From assembly GCF_020686965.1 (NCBI RefSeq), contig NZ_JAJEPS010000015.1, positions 16,021 through 80,020 of the forward strand: a DNA stretch of 64,000 nucleotides. Direction: 5' to 3'. The stretch is from Hominiventricola filiformis. Lineage in GTDB: Bacteria; Bacillota; Clostridia; Lachnospirales; Lachnospiraceae. Position 1 is the first letter of the stretch, and each line of letters opens with the position of its first letter. Shown in pieces: positions 26,063 through 35,613 of this stretch. The notes beneath the pieces are model-generated. The model ran no database searches, had not been told where the DNA came from, and worked only from the letters and a program-made list of their open reading frames with translations. A program made the position numbers and the translations under genes.

Positions 26063-26407
26063 TCAAAAGTATTTTTTCATTGCTCTGCTTACCTCATATC
26101 CGTACCAGAAGAGCACAGCGAGGAACAGAATGATAAATGCGATGTAAAGTCCCGTGATACTCGCAACATATGTATTAAAAAGAGATACTGCTCCATATGC
26201 CACCATCACTCCGCCAAGCACCATAAGTTTCGGTGACATAAGATTCGCATATCCCTGCAGATCCTTACAGCTGCTCACATCCGTATCCTTGAACACCAGA
26301 AATGTCTTAACGATCTTTCCCTGTGTTCTCAGCACATAAGCTGCATACAATGCATAGAATCCTGCTCCGAGCACAATCAGATCTGTAATATTCCAGATAG
26401 TATCCAT
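26063..26407 (-). CDS. Small membrane protein of unknown function
   Basis: A 114-residue protein with about three to four predicted membrane segments (residues 5-25, 60-80, 85-105) and a basic C-terminus. No family recognised. It starts 9 bases after the thrC stop, so it is probably co-transcribed with thrC. It is adjacent to the pckA promoter. Confidence 0.65.
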   Translation of the reverse strand: MDTIWNITDLIVLGAGFYALYAAYVLRTQGKIVKTFLVFKDTDVSSCKDLQGYANLMSPKLMVLGGVMVAYGAVSLFNTYVASITGLYIAFIILFLAVLFWYGYEVSRAMKKYF

Positions 26408-26416
26408 ATATCTCTC

Positions 26417-27910
26417 CTACTCTACACCAAGAAAACCGCGGACTGTTTTCTCCATGTCCTGTACTTCACAAACCGTCTTATGACGAACCGGTGCAGTGCG
26501 GATCTCTTCGATGGCATTGGGAACTGCAACTCCGGAAATTCTGCTCAGCTCATCAACCAGTTCAAAGTCACCCAGTTTTCCATACTTTTCAGCGTCAATA
26601 GATTCCATGACGCTTCTGGTAAATTTATAGGGGCTTGCAGTGGATGCAATGACTGTCTTCGTCTCATCGCCGGTCTCTGCTTTATATTTTTCATATGCGC
26701 AGGCCGCAACCGCCGTATGCGTATCCATCACATATCCAGTGTCCTTGTATACTTTCGCGATCTCCTGTGCATCTTCTGCCTCGGTTACATAGTATCCGCA
26801 GAAATCACCAAGCTTTTCTTTCATGGCATCTGTAATTGTATATTTTCCATCCGCTGTCAGTTCTTTCATCAGTTCCTGATCTTTGGCAGCATCGTCACCT
26901 GCAATTCTGTAAAGCAGACGCTCCAGATTGCTTGAGATGAGAATGTCCATGGATGGAGAAGTGGTAAGAATGAACGGGCGGTTTCTGTTATACTCTCCGG
27001 TCTGGAAGAAATCATACAGTACTTTGTTATCATTGGAAGCACAGATCAGTTTTCCGATCGGAACACCCAGCTGTTTTGCATAATAAGCTGCCAGAATATT
27101 TCCAAAATTTCCGGTAGGCACAACCACATTGATGGTCTCACCATCTTTGATCTCTCCGCCTTCCAGAAGTTTTGCATAGGCATATACATAATATACAACC
27201 TGCGGAACCAGACGTCCGATATTGATGGAGTTCGCACTTGAGAACTGATATCCTGCTTTGTCAAGTTCTTTTGCCAGTTCTTTGTTTCCGAAAATAGCCT
27301 TCACTCCGCTCTGCGCATCGTCAAAGTTTCCATGAATACCGACAACCATGGTATTGTCTCCGGCCTGAGTTACCATCTGTTTTTCCTGAATCGGGCTTAC
27401 ACCATTCTTCGGATAGAAAACGATAATCTTCGTTCCCGGCACGTCTGCAAAACCTGCCAGCGCTGCTTTTCCCGTATCTCCGGAAGTCGCAGTCAGAATG
27501 ACGATTTCATTTTTGATATGATTCTTCTTTGCTGCTGTTGTCATCAGATATGGCAAAATCGAAAGAGCCATATCCTTGAATGCAATCGTTGCTCCATGGA
27601 ACAACTCCAGATAGTAAGCACCCTCAACTTTTGCAAGCGGTGCGATTACATCCGTATCAAATTTTTTGTCATAAGCTCCTGCGATACAGGCTTTAAGCTC
27701 TTCTTCCGTGAAATCTGTCAGAAACAGTTTCATCACTTCATAAGCAGTTTCCTGATAGGACATTTTCGAAAGTTCTTCCATGCTGAGGGAAAGCTTCGGA
27801 ATCTCCGTTGGCACGAACAGACCGCCGTCTTTTGCAAGTCCTTTTAAGATTGCGCAGGACGCAGTGACAGCTTCTTCAGCTCCTCTGGTACTTTTGTATA
27901 ACACTTCCAT
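26417..27910 (-). CDS. thrC: Threonine synthase
   Basis: PLP enzyme converting O-phosphohomoserine to threonine. 497 residues. The PLP lysine is in HGATIAFKDMAL (about residue 110) and the phosphate-binding loop is in TATSGDTGKAAL. It belongs to the longer, fungal/enterobacterial-like class of threonine synthases. An AGAGGAG site precedes the ATG. The small membrane protein gene follows immediately. Confidence 0.95.
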   Translation of the reverse strand: MEVLYKSTRGAEEAVTASCAILKGLAKDGGLFVPTEIPKLSLSMEELSKMSYQETAYEVMKLFLTDFTEEELKACIAGAYDKKFDTDVIAPLAKVEGAYYLELFHGATIAFKDMALSILPYLMTTAAKKNHIKNEIVILTATSGDTGKAALAGFADVPGTKIIVFYPKNGVSPIQEKQMVTQAGDNTMVVGIHGNFDDAQSGVKAIFGNKELAKELDKAGYQFSSANSINIGRLVPQVVYYVYAYAKLLEGGEIKDGETINVVVPTGNFGNILAAYYAKQLGVPIGKLICASNDNKVLYDFFQTGEYNRNRPFILTTSPSMDILISSNLERLLYRIAGDDAAKDQELMKELTADGKYTITDAMKEKLGDFCGYYVTEAEDAQEIAKVYKDTGYVMDTHTAVAACAYEKYKAETGDETKTVIASTASPYKFTRSVMESIDAEKYGKLGDFELVDELSRISGVAVPNAIEEIRTAPVRHKTVCEVQDMEKTVRGFLGVE

Positions 27911-27969
27911 GTATTCGCTCCTCTTTCCATTTTATGCTTTTAACACTTCGCAGTGTACCACAAGAAAGT

Positions 27970-28000
27970 AAAAAAAGAAAGGGGCAACTGCCCCTTTCTT
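27970..28000 (-). terminator. Intrinsic terminator of the SleB-type gene
   Basis: On the minus strand, AAAGGGGCA pairs with TGCCCCTTT and is followed by CTTTTTTT. Confidence 0.9.
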
Positions 28001-28002
28001 CT

Positions 28003-28698
28003 CTACAATGTGTAAAAAATATGATTTCCGTGTTCCAGTACCCGGTTCAGACTCTGGTCAAACCAGCTGCTTCTGCTCCGCGTAGAACGGAAGAAAAGTG
28101 CGCCCTGAGACACATCCTCTCCTCCAAGTACCCGGTTCACGGCCTCGGTCGTATCCTGTGATACACTCACCCGGTCGATTCTTCCATCCACGGTAGGGGC
28201 AAACTGTGCGCCGCATTCCGTATTCTGGTAGACCACTCCGGTCACCGTTGCGGGAAAAATTCCACTGTTCACCCGGTTCATGATCACATTCGCTACCAGC
28301 ATCTTGCCGACGGTATCTTCACCGCCTGCCTCTGCTTCCACTATTCGTAGGAGTACCTGATACTCCTGTTCATCCAAATTAAAATTCGCTGCCACAGCCT
28401 CAGTGGGTACTTCCTCAGGTGCAGGCTCTTCCGGAACGGGTTCTTCCGGTACAACTTCCTCTGCCATTGGCTCTTCCTGAGCTGGCTGCACTGCAGCTTC
28501 CTCTGCTGGTATTTCTGTTTCGACGTTTTCTGCTCCTGCCTGGACTTCCTGCTGGAAAGCTGTCGCAAGCTCTTCCGTAAGTGTGTCCTCTGCAGCATAT
28601 GCAGTCAGTGTGCCTATACTGCAGGAGTTGAAGGATGCAAGACCTGTCGTCAGGATCGTTCCTAACACAAGTGCTGCAGCCCGATAGCATCTACGCAT
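28003..28698 (-). CDS. Secreted cell wall hydrolase, SleB family
   Basis: 231 residues. An N-terminal signal peptide (about residues 1-36, ending AYAA) is followed by a low-complexity linker rich in Glu, Pro and Val (residues about 40-100). A SleB/hydrolase-2 domain follows from about residue 105, with LLRIVEAEAGGEDTVGKMLVANVIMNRV and GALFF. SleB-type enzymes are lytic transglycosylases acting on spore cortex, but many Clostridia have vegetative versions with similar linkers. It has its own promoter and terminator. Confidence 0.88.
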   Translation of the reverse strand: MRRCYRAAALVLGTILTTGLASFNSCSIGTLTAYAAEDTLTEELATAFQQEVQAGAENVETEIPAEEAAVQPAQEEPMAEEVVPEEPVPEEPAPEEVPTEAVAANFNLDEQEYQVLLRIVEAEAGGEDTVGKMLVANVIMNRVNSGIFPATVTGVVYQNTECGAQFAPTVDGRIDRVSVSQDTTEAVNRVLGGEDVSQGALFFRSTRSRSSWFDQSLNRVLEHGNHIFYTL

Positions 28699-28786
28699 AC
28701 ATACACTCCTTTTCTTTATGATCCGGCATTTTATGCCTCTTGTTGTCTCACGAAAAATCTGTGTTTCCGTGGGTTACAGTTTGGCA

Positions 28787-28816
28787 TTATAGCCCGGGAC
28801 AAATGAAAAAGTCAAT
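28787..28816 (-). promoter_or_regulatory. Promoter of the SleB-type gene
   Basis: On the minus strand, TTGACT (28811-28816), an 18-base spacer and perfect TATAAT (28787-28792). The transcript leader is about 80 bases. Confidence 0.7.
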
Positions 28817-28879
28817 ACAAATATTACAATTTTGTTAACTATTATGAACCATTCTTTGCTTTTTTATGACAATAGCAAA

Positions 28880-28926
28880 GAAAAAAGAGCGCTTCTCATG
28901 AAAAATCATGAAAAACGCTCTCCTCT
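28880..28926 (-). terminator. Intrinsic terminator of leuA
   Basis: On the minus strand, GAGAGCG and CATGA pair with TCATG and GCGCTC, then TTTTTT follows. Confidence 0.88.
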
Positions 28927-28939
28927 TTTGTCAATTATT

Positions 28940-30598
28940 TTACTTGACGGAATGGTTAATTGCAGTTAACAATGCATCAATGGATGCACGGATAATATCC
29001 GGATCAATGGCTGCTCCCCAGTGAAGTTTGCCATTCGGCGTCTGAATTCCAACATATGCGATTGCGCTGGAACTGGTTCCCTTGGTCAGCGCATGCTCCT
29101 GATAGGTGACCAGCTTGTAGTCGAATCCATATGCTTTCTTCAGTGCATTGCTGACTGCATCCAGACGTCCATTACCATTTGCAGTAGTCACTTTCTTCTC
29201 ACCCTTATAGGTTGTGGTAACCTCCGTGGTGATGCCATTTACCTGTTTAAAATGTACTTCCGTAATATGATACGGTTCGGTAATTCCCACAAATTTTTCT
29301 TCAAATACCTGATAAATTTCAGCAGGCTGCAGCTCTTTGTTCTGCTCGTCGGATACTGCTTTTGCTGCATATCCCATAGCCTCGCGCATCTTCGGCGGCA
29401 TCTCGATACCGTAGTTTCTCTCCAGAATATAACCTACGCCGCCCTTTCCGGACTGACTGTTGATCCTGATAACATCGGCATCATAGCTTCTTCCAACGTC
29501 AGTCGGGTCGATAGGCAGATACGGTACAGTCCAGTGATCCGGATGTTTCTCCTCGATCCACTTCATACCCTTTGCAATGGCATCCTGATGAGACCCTGAG
29601 AATGCAGCAAATACCAGCGCGCCACTGTATGGATTTCTTTCATTGACCTTCATGCCAGTGTAATGCTCATATCCATCGCAGATCTCGGTCATATTGGAGA
29701 AGTCAAGTTCAGGATCTACACCCTGGGCATACATATTCATGGCAACAGTTACAATATCTACATTACCGGTACGCTCACCGTTTCCGAACAGGGTTCCTTC
29801 TACCCGATCAGCACCGGCCAGAAGTCCCATCTCCGTATCAGCTACCCCGCATCCTCTGTCATTGTGCGGATGCAGGGAAACCAATACATTTTCTCTATAT
29901 TTTAAGTGTTTGCTGACATATTCAATCTGCTGTGCATAGACATGCGGCATAGAATGCTGTACAGTTACCGGCAAGTTGATAATAGCTTTTCTGTCGGCTG
30001 TCGGTTTCCACACATCCAATACTGCGTTGCAGACTTCCAGTGCATACTCCGGCTCGGTTCCGGTGAAACTCTCCGGACTGTACTCAAAACGATAATCAGC
30101 TCCGGCTTCGTCAGTCAGCTGCTGTAAGAGTTTTGCTCCTTCGACAGCGATCTTCAGGATCTCCTCTTTGGATTTGCGGAATACCTGCTCTCTCTGGGAA
30201 AGAGAAGTCGAATTATAGACATGCACAATGGCATTTTTTACGCCTTTTAATGCTTCAAATGTTTTGCGGATGATGTGCTCTCTCGCCTGAGTCAGCACCT
30301 GTACCGTCACGTCATCCGGAATCAGATTCTGCTCAATCAAAGCTCTTAAAAACTCATACTCTGTCTCAGATGCTGCCGGGAATCCAACCTCGATCTCTTT
30401 AAATCCAATCTTTACCAGCATCTGGAAAAAATCCAGTTTCTGCTGTAATGTCATAGGTACTACCAGTGCCTGGTTACCGTCACGCAGGTCAACGCTGCAC
30501 CATACCGGAGCATGATCCACATATTCTTTGTCTGCCCAATCCATGCATCTTTCAGGTGGCATAAAATACTGTCTGGTATACTTCTTGTAATTCATCAT
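28940..30598 (-). CDS. leuA: 2-isopropylmalate synthase (long form)
   Basis: Condenses acetyl-CoA with 2-oxoisovalerate, the first committed step of leucine synthesis. At 552 residues it is the long LeuA type. The catalytic TIM barrel contains DLRDGNQAL (about residue 38) and the metal-binding SLHPHNDRG. The C-terminal regulatory domain shows GNGRLDAVSNALKK. A GGAGAG site precedes two tandem ATGs. It is preceded by a Leu T-box and not followed by leuB/C/D here. Confidence 0.96.
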   Translation of the reverse strand: MMNYKKYTRQYFMPPERCMDWADKEYVDHAPVWCSVDLRDGNQALVVPMTLQQKLDFFQMLVKIGFKEIEVGFPAASETEYEFLRALIEQNLIPDDVTVQVLTQAREHIIRKTFEALKGVKNAIVHVYNSTSLSQREQVFRKSKEEILKIAVEGAKLLQQLTDEAGADYRFEYSPESFTGTEPEYALEVCNAVLDVWKPTADRKAIINLPVTVQHSMPHVYAQQIEYVSKHLKYRENVLVSLHPHNDRGCGVADTEMGLLAGADRVEGTLFGNGERTGNVDIVTVAMNMYAQGVDPELDFSNMTEICDGYEHYTGMKVNERNPYSGALVFAAFSGSHQDAIAKGMKWIEEKHPDHWTVPYLPIDPTDVGRSYDADVIRINSQSGKGGVGYILERNYGIEMPPKMREAMGYAAKAVSDEQNKELQPAEIYQVFEEKFVGITEPYHITEVHFKQVNGITTEVTTTYKGEKKVTTANGNGRLDAVSNALKKAYGFDYKLVTYQEHALTKGTSSSAIAYVGIQTPNGKLHWGAAIDPDIIRASIDALLTAINHSVK

Positions 30599-30693
30599 TT
30601 TTCTCTCTCCTTAATTCTACATTCTTTCACATTTTTCTTCTGTGAAACAAAGCAAACGCCAAAGGAGCCTGGAACCGTTCATTCTTATAAAAC

Positions 30694-31003
30694 AAAAAAT
30701 CCTCCGTCTCCGGCCTTTACAGACCAAGAGACGAAGGACTAAACTGTTCTACGCGGTACCACTCTCATTTTGCGAAATGATTCGCACACTTACCGGATAC
30801 GGAAATTACTTTCTTATATCCTTCCCTTCGTAACGGCAGGGATTCCGTCTGTGTCTACTTTCTTCTTATTATATAGAAGATTTTGGACAGCCGCTCCGAG
30901 GCGAGTTCCAAACATTCTCTCTGCTGTCTCACACCAGCCGACAGCTCTCTGAAATCAAGTCTGAATGTACTATTCCTCATCAACGCATTTACTTATTTCA
31001 CTG
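30694..31003 (-). promoter_or_regulatory. T-box riboswitch (Leu) controlling leuA
   Basis: The gap between leuA and metY is filled by this leader. On the minus strand it has the T-box core AGAGTGGTACCGCG (near 30752-30766) and a terminator stem TCCTTCGTCTC/GGAGACGGAGGA with T6 (30694-30740). The stem I specifier region GGAACTCGCC holds CTC at 30903-30905, a Leu codon. Uncharged tRNA-Leu would relieve termination and raise leuA expression. Confidence 0.93.
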
Positions 31004-31009
31004 AAATTT

Positions 31010-31038
31010 ATGATAGCAAACTCTGTCGAAAATGTCAA
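31010..31038 (-). promoter_or_regulatory. Promoter of the Leu T-box/leuA
   Basis: On the minus strand, TTGACA (31033-31038), a 17-base spacer and TATCAT (31010-31015). It begins 3 bases after the metY stop codon. Confidence 0.75.
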
Positions 31039-31041
31039 GTT

Positions 31042-32337
31042 CTACTTTTCTTCTTTAATTGCATCCAGCGCCGCGGAAATGTCTGCAATCAGGTCTTCTT
31101 TATCTTCGAGTCCAAGACTGATGCGGATCAGTTCTGCCGGCACACCTGCTTCTTTTAGCTGTTCATCATTCATCTGTCTGTGAGTGGAAGTTGCCGGATT
31201 CAGGCAGCAGGTTCTGGCATCTGCCACATGAGTTTCAATCGCGCCCAATTTCAGGTTCTTCATAAAGGTGGAAGCTGCCTCACGGCCACCTTTCAGTCCA
31301 AAGGAAACGACACCACATCCTCCATTGGGAAGATATTTCTGTGCTCTCTCATAATATTTATTGGACGGAAGTCCGGAATAATTCACATAAGCAACCTTGG
31401 GATGACTTTCCAGGAATTCTGCCACAGCCTGACCATTTTCCACATGTTTCGGCATACGTACATGCAGAGATTCCAGGCCGAGATTCAGAATAAAAGCATT
31501 CTGCGGAGACTGCACACAGCCAAAGTCACGCATAAGCTGCGCCGTACATTTAGTAATGAACGCACCCTCTTTTCCAAACTTTTCTGCATAAGTAATTCCA
31601 TGATAACTCTCATCCGGTGTGCAGAGTCCCGGATATTTATCAGCATGAGCCATCCAGTCAAAATTTCCACTGTCCACGATGGCTCCACCAAGAGCCGCTC
31701 CGTGTCCATCCATATATTTTGTAGTAGAGTGGGTAACAATGTCCGCACCCCACTCGATCGGTCTGCAGTTCACCGGTGTCGGGAACGTATTATCTACCAT
31801 CAGCGGAACTCCATGAGCATGAGCCACTTTTGCAAACAGTTCAATATCCAGAACGGTCAGCGCCGGATTGGCAATGGTCTCTCCAAACATCAGTTTTGTA
31901 TTCGGTTTGAATGCCGCATTCAACTCCTCTTCCGTTGCATCCGGTGATACAAAAGTTGCGGTAACCCCCATCTTCGCCATGGTAACGGCAATCAGATTAA
32001 AGGTTCCGCCATAGATCGAAGATGAGGCAACGATATGGTCTCCACACTCACAGATATTGAACATTGCCATGAAATTTGCAGCCTGTCCGCTGGATGTGAG
32101 CATAGCTGCAGTTCCGCCTTCCATCTCTGCAATTTTGGCTGCCACATGATCATTGGTCGGATTCTGCAGACGACTGTAAAAATATCCTTCCGCTTCCAGA
32201 TCAAACAGTTTTCCCATATCCTCGCTGGTATTATATTTAAATGTAGTGGACTGGATAATCGGCACCTGTCTCGGTTCTCCGTTTCCCGGCGTGTAGCCTC
32301 CCTGTACACATTTCGTTCCTATTCTATATTCGCTCAT
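31042..32337 (-). CDS. metY: O-acetylhomoserine sulfhydrylase / aminocarboxypropyltransferase
   Basis: PLP enzyme making homocysteine from O-acetylhomoserine and sulfide. 431 residues from the ATG at 32337, which has GGAGG at 7 bases. The PLP lysine lies in VTHSTTKYMDGHG (about residue 210), and the N-terminal QSTTFKYNTSED is typical. The start codon lies 14 bases inside the end of the acyltransferase gene, so the two are co-transcribed. No terminator was seen before the leuA T-box promoter. Confidence 0.93.
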   Translation of the reverse strand: MSEYRIGTKCVQGGYTPGNGEPRQVPIIQSTTFKYNTSEDMGKLFDLEAEGYFYSRLQNPTNDHVAAKIAEMEGGTAAMLTSSGQAANFMAMFNICECGDHIVASSSIYGGTFNLIAVTMAKMGVTATFVSPDATEEELNAAFKPNTKLMFGETIANPALTVLDIELFAKVAHAHGVPLMVDNTFPTPVNCRPIEWGADIVTHSTTKYMDGHGAALGGAIVDSGNFDWMAHADKYPGLCTPDESYHGITYAEKFGKEGAFITKCTAQLMRDFGCVQSPQNAFILNLGLESLHVRMPKHVENGQAVAEFLESHPKVAYVNYSGLPSNKYYERAQKYLPNGGCGVVSFGLKGGREAASTFMKNLKLGAIETHVADARTCCLNPATSTHRQMNDEQLKEAGVPAELIRISLGLEDKEDLIADISAALDAIKEEK

Positions 32338-33451
32338 TTTTGTCCTCCTGATTTGTATCATTTTCAAATAACATGAAGTTTATTTTTTCACATAGTTTCT
32401 GTTCTTTTCTGTAACATCCCGTCTTCCCGTAACAGGTCCCAACTGCCTTAAAAAGCCTCTGACGCAGCAGTTCCACACAGGTACACACGATATAGACAAT
32501 CACTGCTGCCACTACCGCATAGATCACTGCCCAGTGGGTTCTCGCTACTTTGCTGGCGCGAAAAGTATCCCACACCAGATAACGGATCAGATAATTGTCA
32601 TGGATCAGATAGACTCCGAACGCTGCGCCGGAAACCTTCAGAATCAGGCCATCCAGCCTGCTCTCTTTCCATGGCATATTCCTGACTGCCACAAAAATAG
32701 AAAATGTTGCCAGTAATGCCAGCGGTGAATTGTAATTCAGGAAATACCCGGTATCTTCAAGTCCCATCTTCACCGACAGATATACACTTGCCAGTACTGA
32801 CAGGGAACAGATCACATACCCCGCAAGTCCCTTTCTCACATATTTTCTGTCTTCTCTCATATGGAGCTTTATATATCCCGCCAATAATGCCAGAAAGATA
32901 AATCCGGGAAGATCACGGCCATTGAAAGTTCCATAGGTATCCGTCCGAAAAATCATATGATTGACACTCAAAAATAATGCCAGCAGCAAAAGCAGGTACT
33001 GATACTGTTTTCTGGTAATCCGCACTGCCACCATGCCAAGAAATGGCATCAGGAGCAGCAGTCCCATATAGACAGATGCAAACCAGTATGTCTTTGACGA
33101 GATCGGAAGCACTGCCTTCACCACATCCACCGGTGCAATACTTCCAAATATCGCACACAGCAAAAAAATACCAACAGAATAAAATGCCACCTGTTTCCAG
33201 AGCTTCACTGCCCGTTCTGCTTTAAAAGCTCTGTCTATGGCAAAATATCCGCCGATCATGACAAAACAGTTCACATGTACTACAGAAAATGACTGTATCA
33301 GATAGGACAGAAAATAATTCACCGTACCATATCCCAGTTTTGCCGTTACACGGCCATGAAACAGGCAGTGCCCGATGACAATCATATACATGCAGAGAAT
33401 TCTGAGAAGTTCGAAATTTACCTGACGTTTTTTTCGTATTTCCTGTTCCAT
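32324..33451 (-). CDS. Acyltransferase-3 family membrane protein
   Basis: A 375-residue polytopic protein with about ten membrane segments. The N-terminal FELLRILCMYMIVIGH carries the conserved catalytic-type histidine of acyltransferase-3 (OafA-like) proteins, which O-acylate surface polysaccharides. Its ATG (33451) overlaps the stop of the upstream membrane gene by one base; GGAGG stands 7 bases before. The context suggests a glycan-decorating pair. Confidence 0.85.
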   Translation of the reverse strand: MEQEIRKKRQVNFELLRILCMYMIVIGHCLFHGRVTAKLGYGTVNYFLSYLIQSFSVVHVNCFVMIGGYFAIDRAFKAERAVKLWKQVAFYSVGIFLLCAIFGSIAPVDVVKAVLPISSKTYWFASVYMGLLLLMPFLGMVAVRITRKQYQYLLLLLALFLSVNHMIFRTDTYGTFNGRDLPGFIFLALLAGYIKLHMREDRKYVRKGLAGYVICSLSVLASVYLSVKMGLEDTGYFLNYNSPLALLATFSIFVAVRNMPWKESRLDGLILKVSGAAFGVYLIHDNYLIRYLVWDTFRASKVARTHWAVIYAVVAAVIVYIVCTCVELLRQRLFKAVGTCYGKTGCYRKEQKLCEKINFMLFENDTNQEDKNERI

Positions 33452-35544
33452 CACGGTGCCTCCGTATCATAAAGATGATTTTCTGTCTGAATTCTTACCG
33501 CTTTATCTCTGTCACGGATAACAATATTCACCTCATAACGGTCATCCAGAGGATAATCCATCTTCGGTATTGTAAACCGGAACTGGCTGGTATCAGAAAG
33601 AGAAGTATCATAGAGCATGGAGTACAGCCCATCTTCGTCCTGTTGCTGCCAGGTTCCCTGGAACATCCTGCGTTTTCCACTTTCCACACTCTCCATCCAG
33701 AGAAATACGCTTTTCCCTTCCAACTCTTCCGGCGTCATGTCGACCGTTCCCTCGATCACATCATATCGATCTGCCTCCGCTGTATAAGTGCGATCCAGTG
33801 TTCCGCTGTATTTATCTGTCTGTTTCAGGCCGGACATCTTGTAGTTCAGCGCATACAGATTAAAATTGCCAATCTGATTGACCTTGGAGTACGTAATAAA
33901 AATACCATCATATATATCCTGCAGATGCAGCATAATGTGTTCCAGCATGGTGTCCGATATGAGCACTGCCTGATCACTGGTATAGAGCCCTGTCAGAAGA
34001 CTTCTGCAGTCATATTTTTCAAGATTATCCACAATCTGCGGAGATTCCGTTTCCCAGCCTCCCAGCGTAAATATATTTGTCAGATAATCATCCGGAAGTT
34101 TCTCAAAAATAGAATATCCAAGTTCCACACCGGTATTGCTGACAGGATCAAATGCATAAAAAACATTTTTGTTTTTGGTAATCGTGTCGTACAGATTCCG
34201 AAATGCCACGCTTTCTTCCGATTGTTGCAAAGAAGGCTGTCCAAGCGGACGAATCAGCATATTGACGCCCAGTCCGGCAGTCAGGATCACACCTGCCATA
34301 CCGGCTGCTGCAAACCGTTTTCCCTCCAGCTGATCTTCCCACTGTTCAAAAATTCTTTCCTGCACTGCAGACCAGATGAAAATAACAAACATCAGCAGGC
34401 AGGCAGTCACCACGATAGGCAATACCCGGTAAATCTTAATAAAATAAAGATATACTCCCAGTAACGCAATCCCCGGCCAGAATACCACTACATATTCTGG
34501 CAGATCCTTCTTTTTCCTGAAGGATACTGCAAACCAGAGCAGCCATCCAAATGCTCCCAGAAGGAACAATGGCTTCATTATCAAAATTCGCAGATAATCC
34601 AGCAGGTATTCCCACTGGAATGGCCGGTCTTGCCGAAATGCAACAATCGCATTAAACGTATCTGCCGTGTAACGGTCATAATCCGCAATCAGCCATTTTT
34701 CCAGATTGATGACATCCGTTCTTGTAAGGCCAAGTGCCTCATATTCCGCCTGATAATCATCCCATTCCGGAACACCGTAATCCAGGAGACGCTGTCTTGC
34801 CTTATCATATTCCCGATAATGCTCTTCCTGGCTTCCAGGTGTATAGACCAGAACATTTTCTGCGGCAATACTTCCGAACACACAGGAAAAAGCAATGATA
34901 CACGGCAGGCAGTCGCATACCAGAAACTGCTTCCATTCTCTTGTTTTCAGTACCCCCACTGCCCGTGCAAGCCAGAATCCAAATGCAAGAATGCTGACCA
35001 TGCCAAAGGACTGGAAACGAATCCAGCTTCCCAGCAGAAGCAACAGAATTCCCAGGGCCTGCACAAATGCTTTTTTCCATTTTTCTGCTTTCTGTCCGCC
35101 AATAAACAGCAGAACATATCCAGCTGCTGTCACAACAGCCGCTGTTTTTGTATACTGTAATTCCACATAGAGAGGTGACAGTCCTGCCAAAACCAGCATA
35201 ACCGCCATTACAGTGCCAATTTTTTTCCACCTGGTAATCCAGGTACAACCAATGGCTGACAATGACAGAAAAATCAGCCCGTACATCACCATCGTATAAC
35301 AGTTCACAGACGGGAACAGCATATAGAAACATTTCAATATCCATCCAAATGCACTGTGCAGATAGATAAAATACTGCGTATAACTCCCGTATGCCCCAGA
35401 GGCAATCGCCGCCAATGTAAATTCATCATTGGAACCATAATATGGATGCAGGAATGTGACTGCATATCCCACAGCCGCTATATGAAGCAGTAAAAACAGG
35501 CAAATCAAGTGCCCTGTCGATAATCCGTGCTTTTTCAAAGTCAT
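33451..35544 (-). CDS. Large polytopic membrane protein, GT-C glycosyltransferase-like
   Basis: 697 residues: about 11-12 N-terminal membrane helices (to about residue 410), then a hydrophilic C-terminal domain of about 270 residues. The early extracytoplasmic loop contains FLHPYYGSNDEFTLAA, a position where GT-C enzymes carry acidic catalytic residues, but no specific family is recognised. It is coupled to the acyltransferase gene, suggesting surface glycan assembly. The start is uncertain: the ATG at 35544 is only one base from GAGG, and a TTG at 35538 has better spacing (about 7). Confidence 0.7.
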   Translation of the reverse strand: MTLKKHGLSTGHLICLFLLLHIAAVGYAVTFLHPYYGSNDEFTLAAIASGAYGSYTQYFIYLHSAFGWILKCFYMLFPSVNCYTMVMYGLIFLSLSAIGCTWITRWKKIGTVMAVMLVLAGLSPLYVELQYTKTAAVVTAAGYVLLFIGGQKAEKWKKAFVQALGILLLLLGSWIRFQSFGMVSILAFGFWLARAVGVLKTREWKQFLVCDCLPCIIAFSCVFGSIAAENVLVYTPGSQEEHYREYDKARQRLLDYGVPEWDDYQAEYEALGLTRTDVINLEKWLIADYDRYTADTFNAIVAFRQDRPFQWEYLLDYLRILIMKPLFLLGAFGWLLWFAVSFRKKKDLPEYVVVFWPGIALLGVYLYFIKIYRVLPIVVTACLLMFVIFIWSAVQERIFEQWEDQLEGKRFAAAGMAGVILTAGLGVNMLIRPLGQPSLQQSEESVAFRNLYDTITKNKNVFYAFDPVSNTGVELGYSIFEKLPDDYLTNIFTLGGWETESPQIVDNLEKYDCRSLLTGLYTSDQAVLISDTMLEHIMLHLQDIYDGIFITYSKVNQIGNFNLYALNYKMSGLKQTDKYSGTLDRTYTAEADRYDVIEGTVDMTPEELEGKSVFLWMESVESGKRRMFQGTWQQQDEDGLYSMLYDTSLSDTSQFRFTIPKMDYPLDDRYEVNIVIRDRDKAVRIQTENHLYDTEAP

Positions 35545-35551
35545 ACCTCAC

Positions 35552-35604
35552 AAAAAAACCGCCGCGGCGGAGTACCCGCAGGTGCCCCGTACCGTGGCGG
35601 TTTC
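35552..35604 (-). terminator. Intrinsic terminator of ilvC
   Basis: On the minus strand, AACCGCC and CGGTAC pair with GTAC and GGCGGTT, and a run of seven T follows. Confidence 0.9.
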
Positions 35605-35613
35605 TACCTATTC

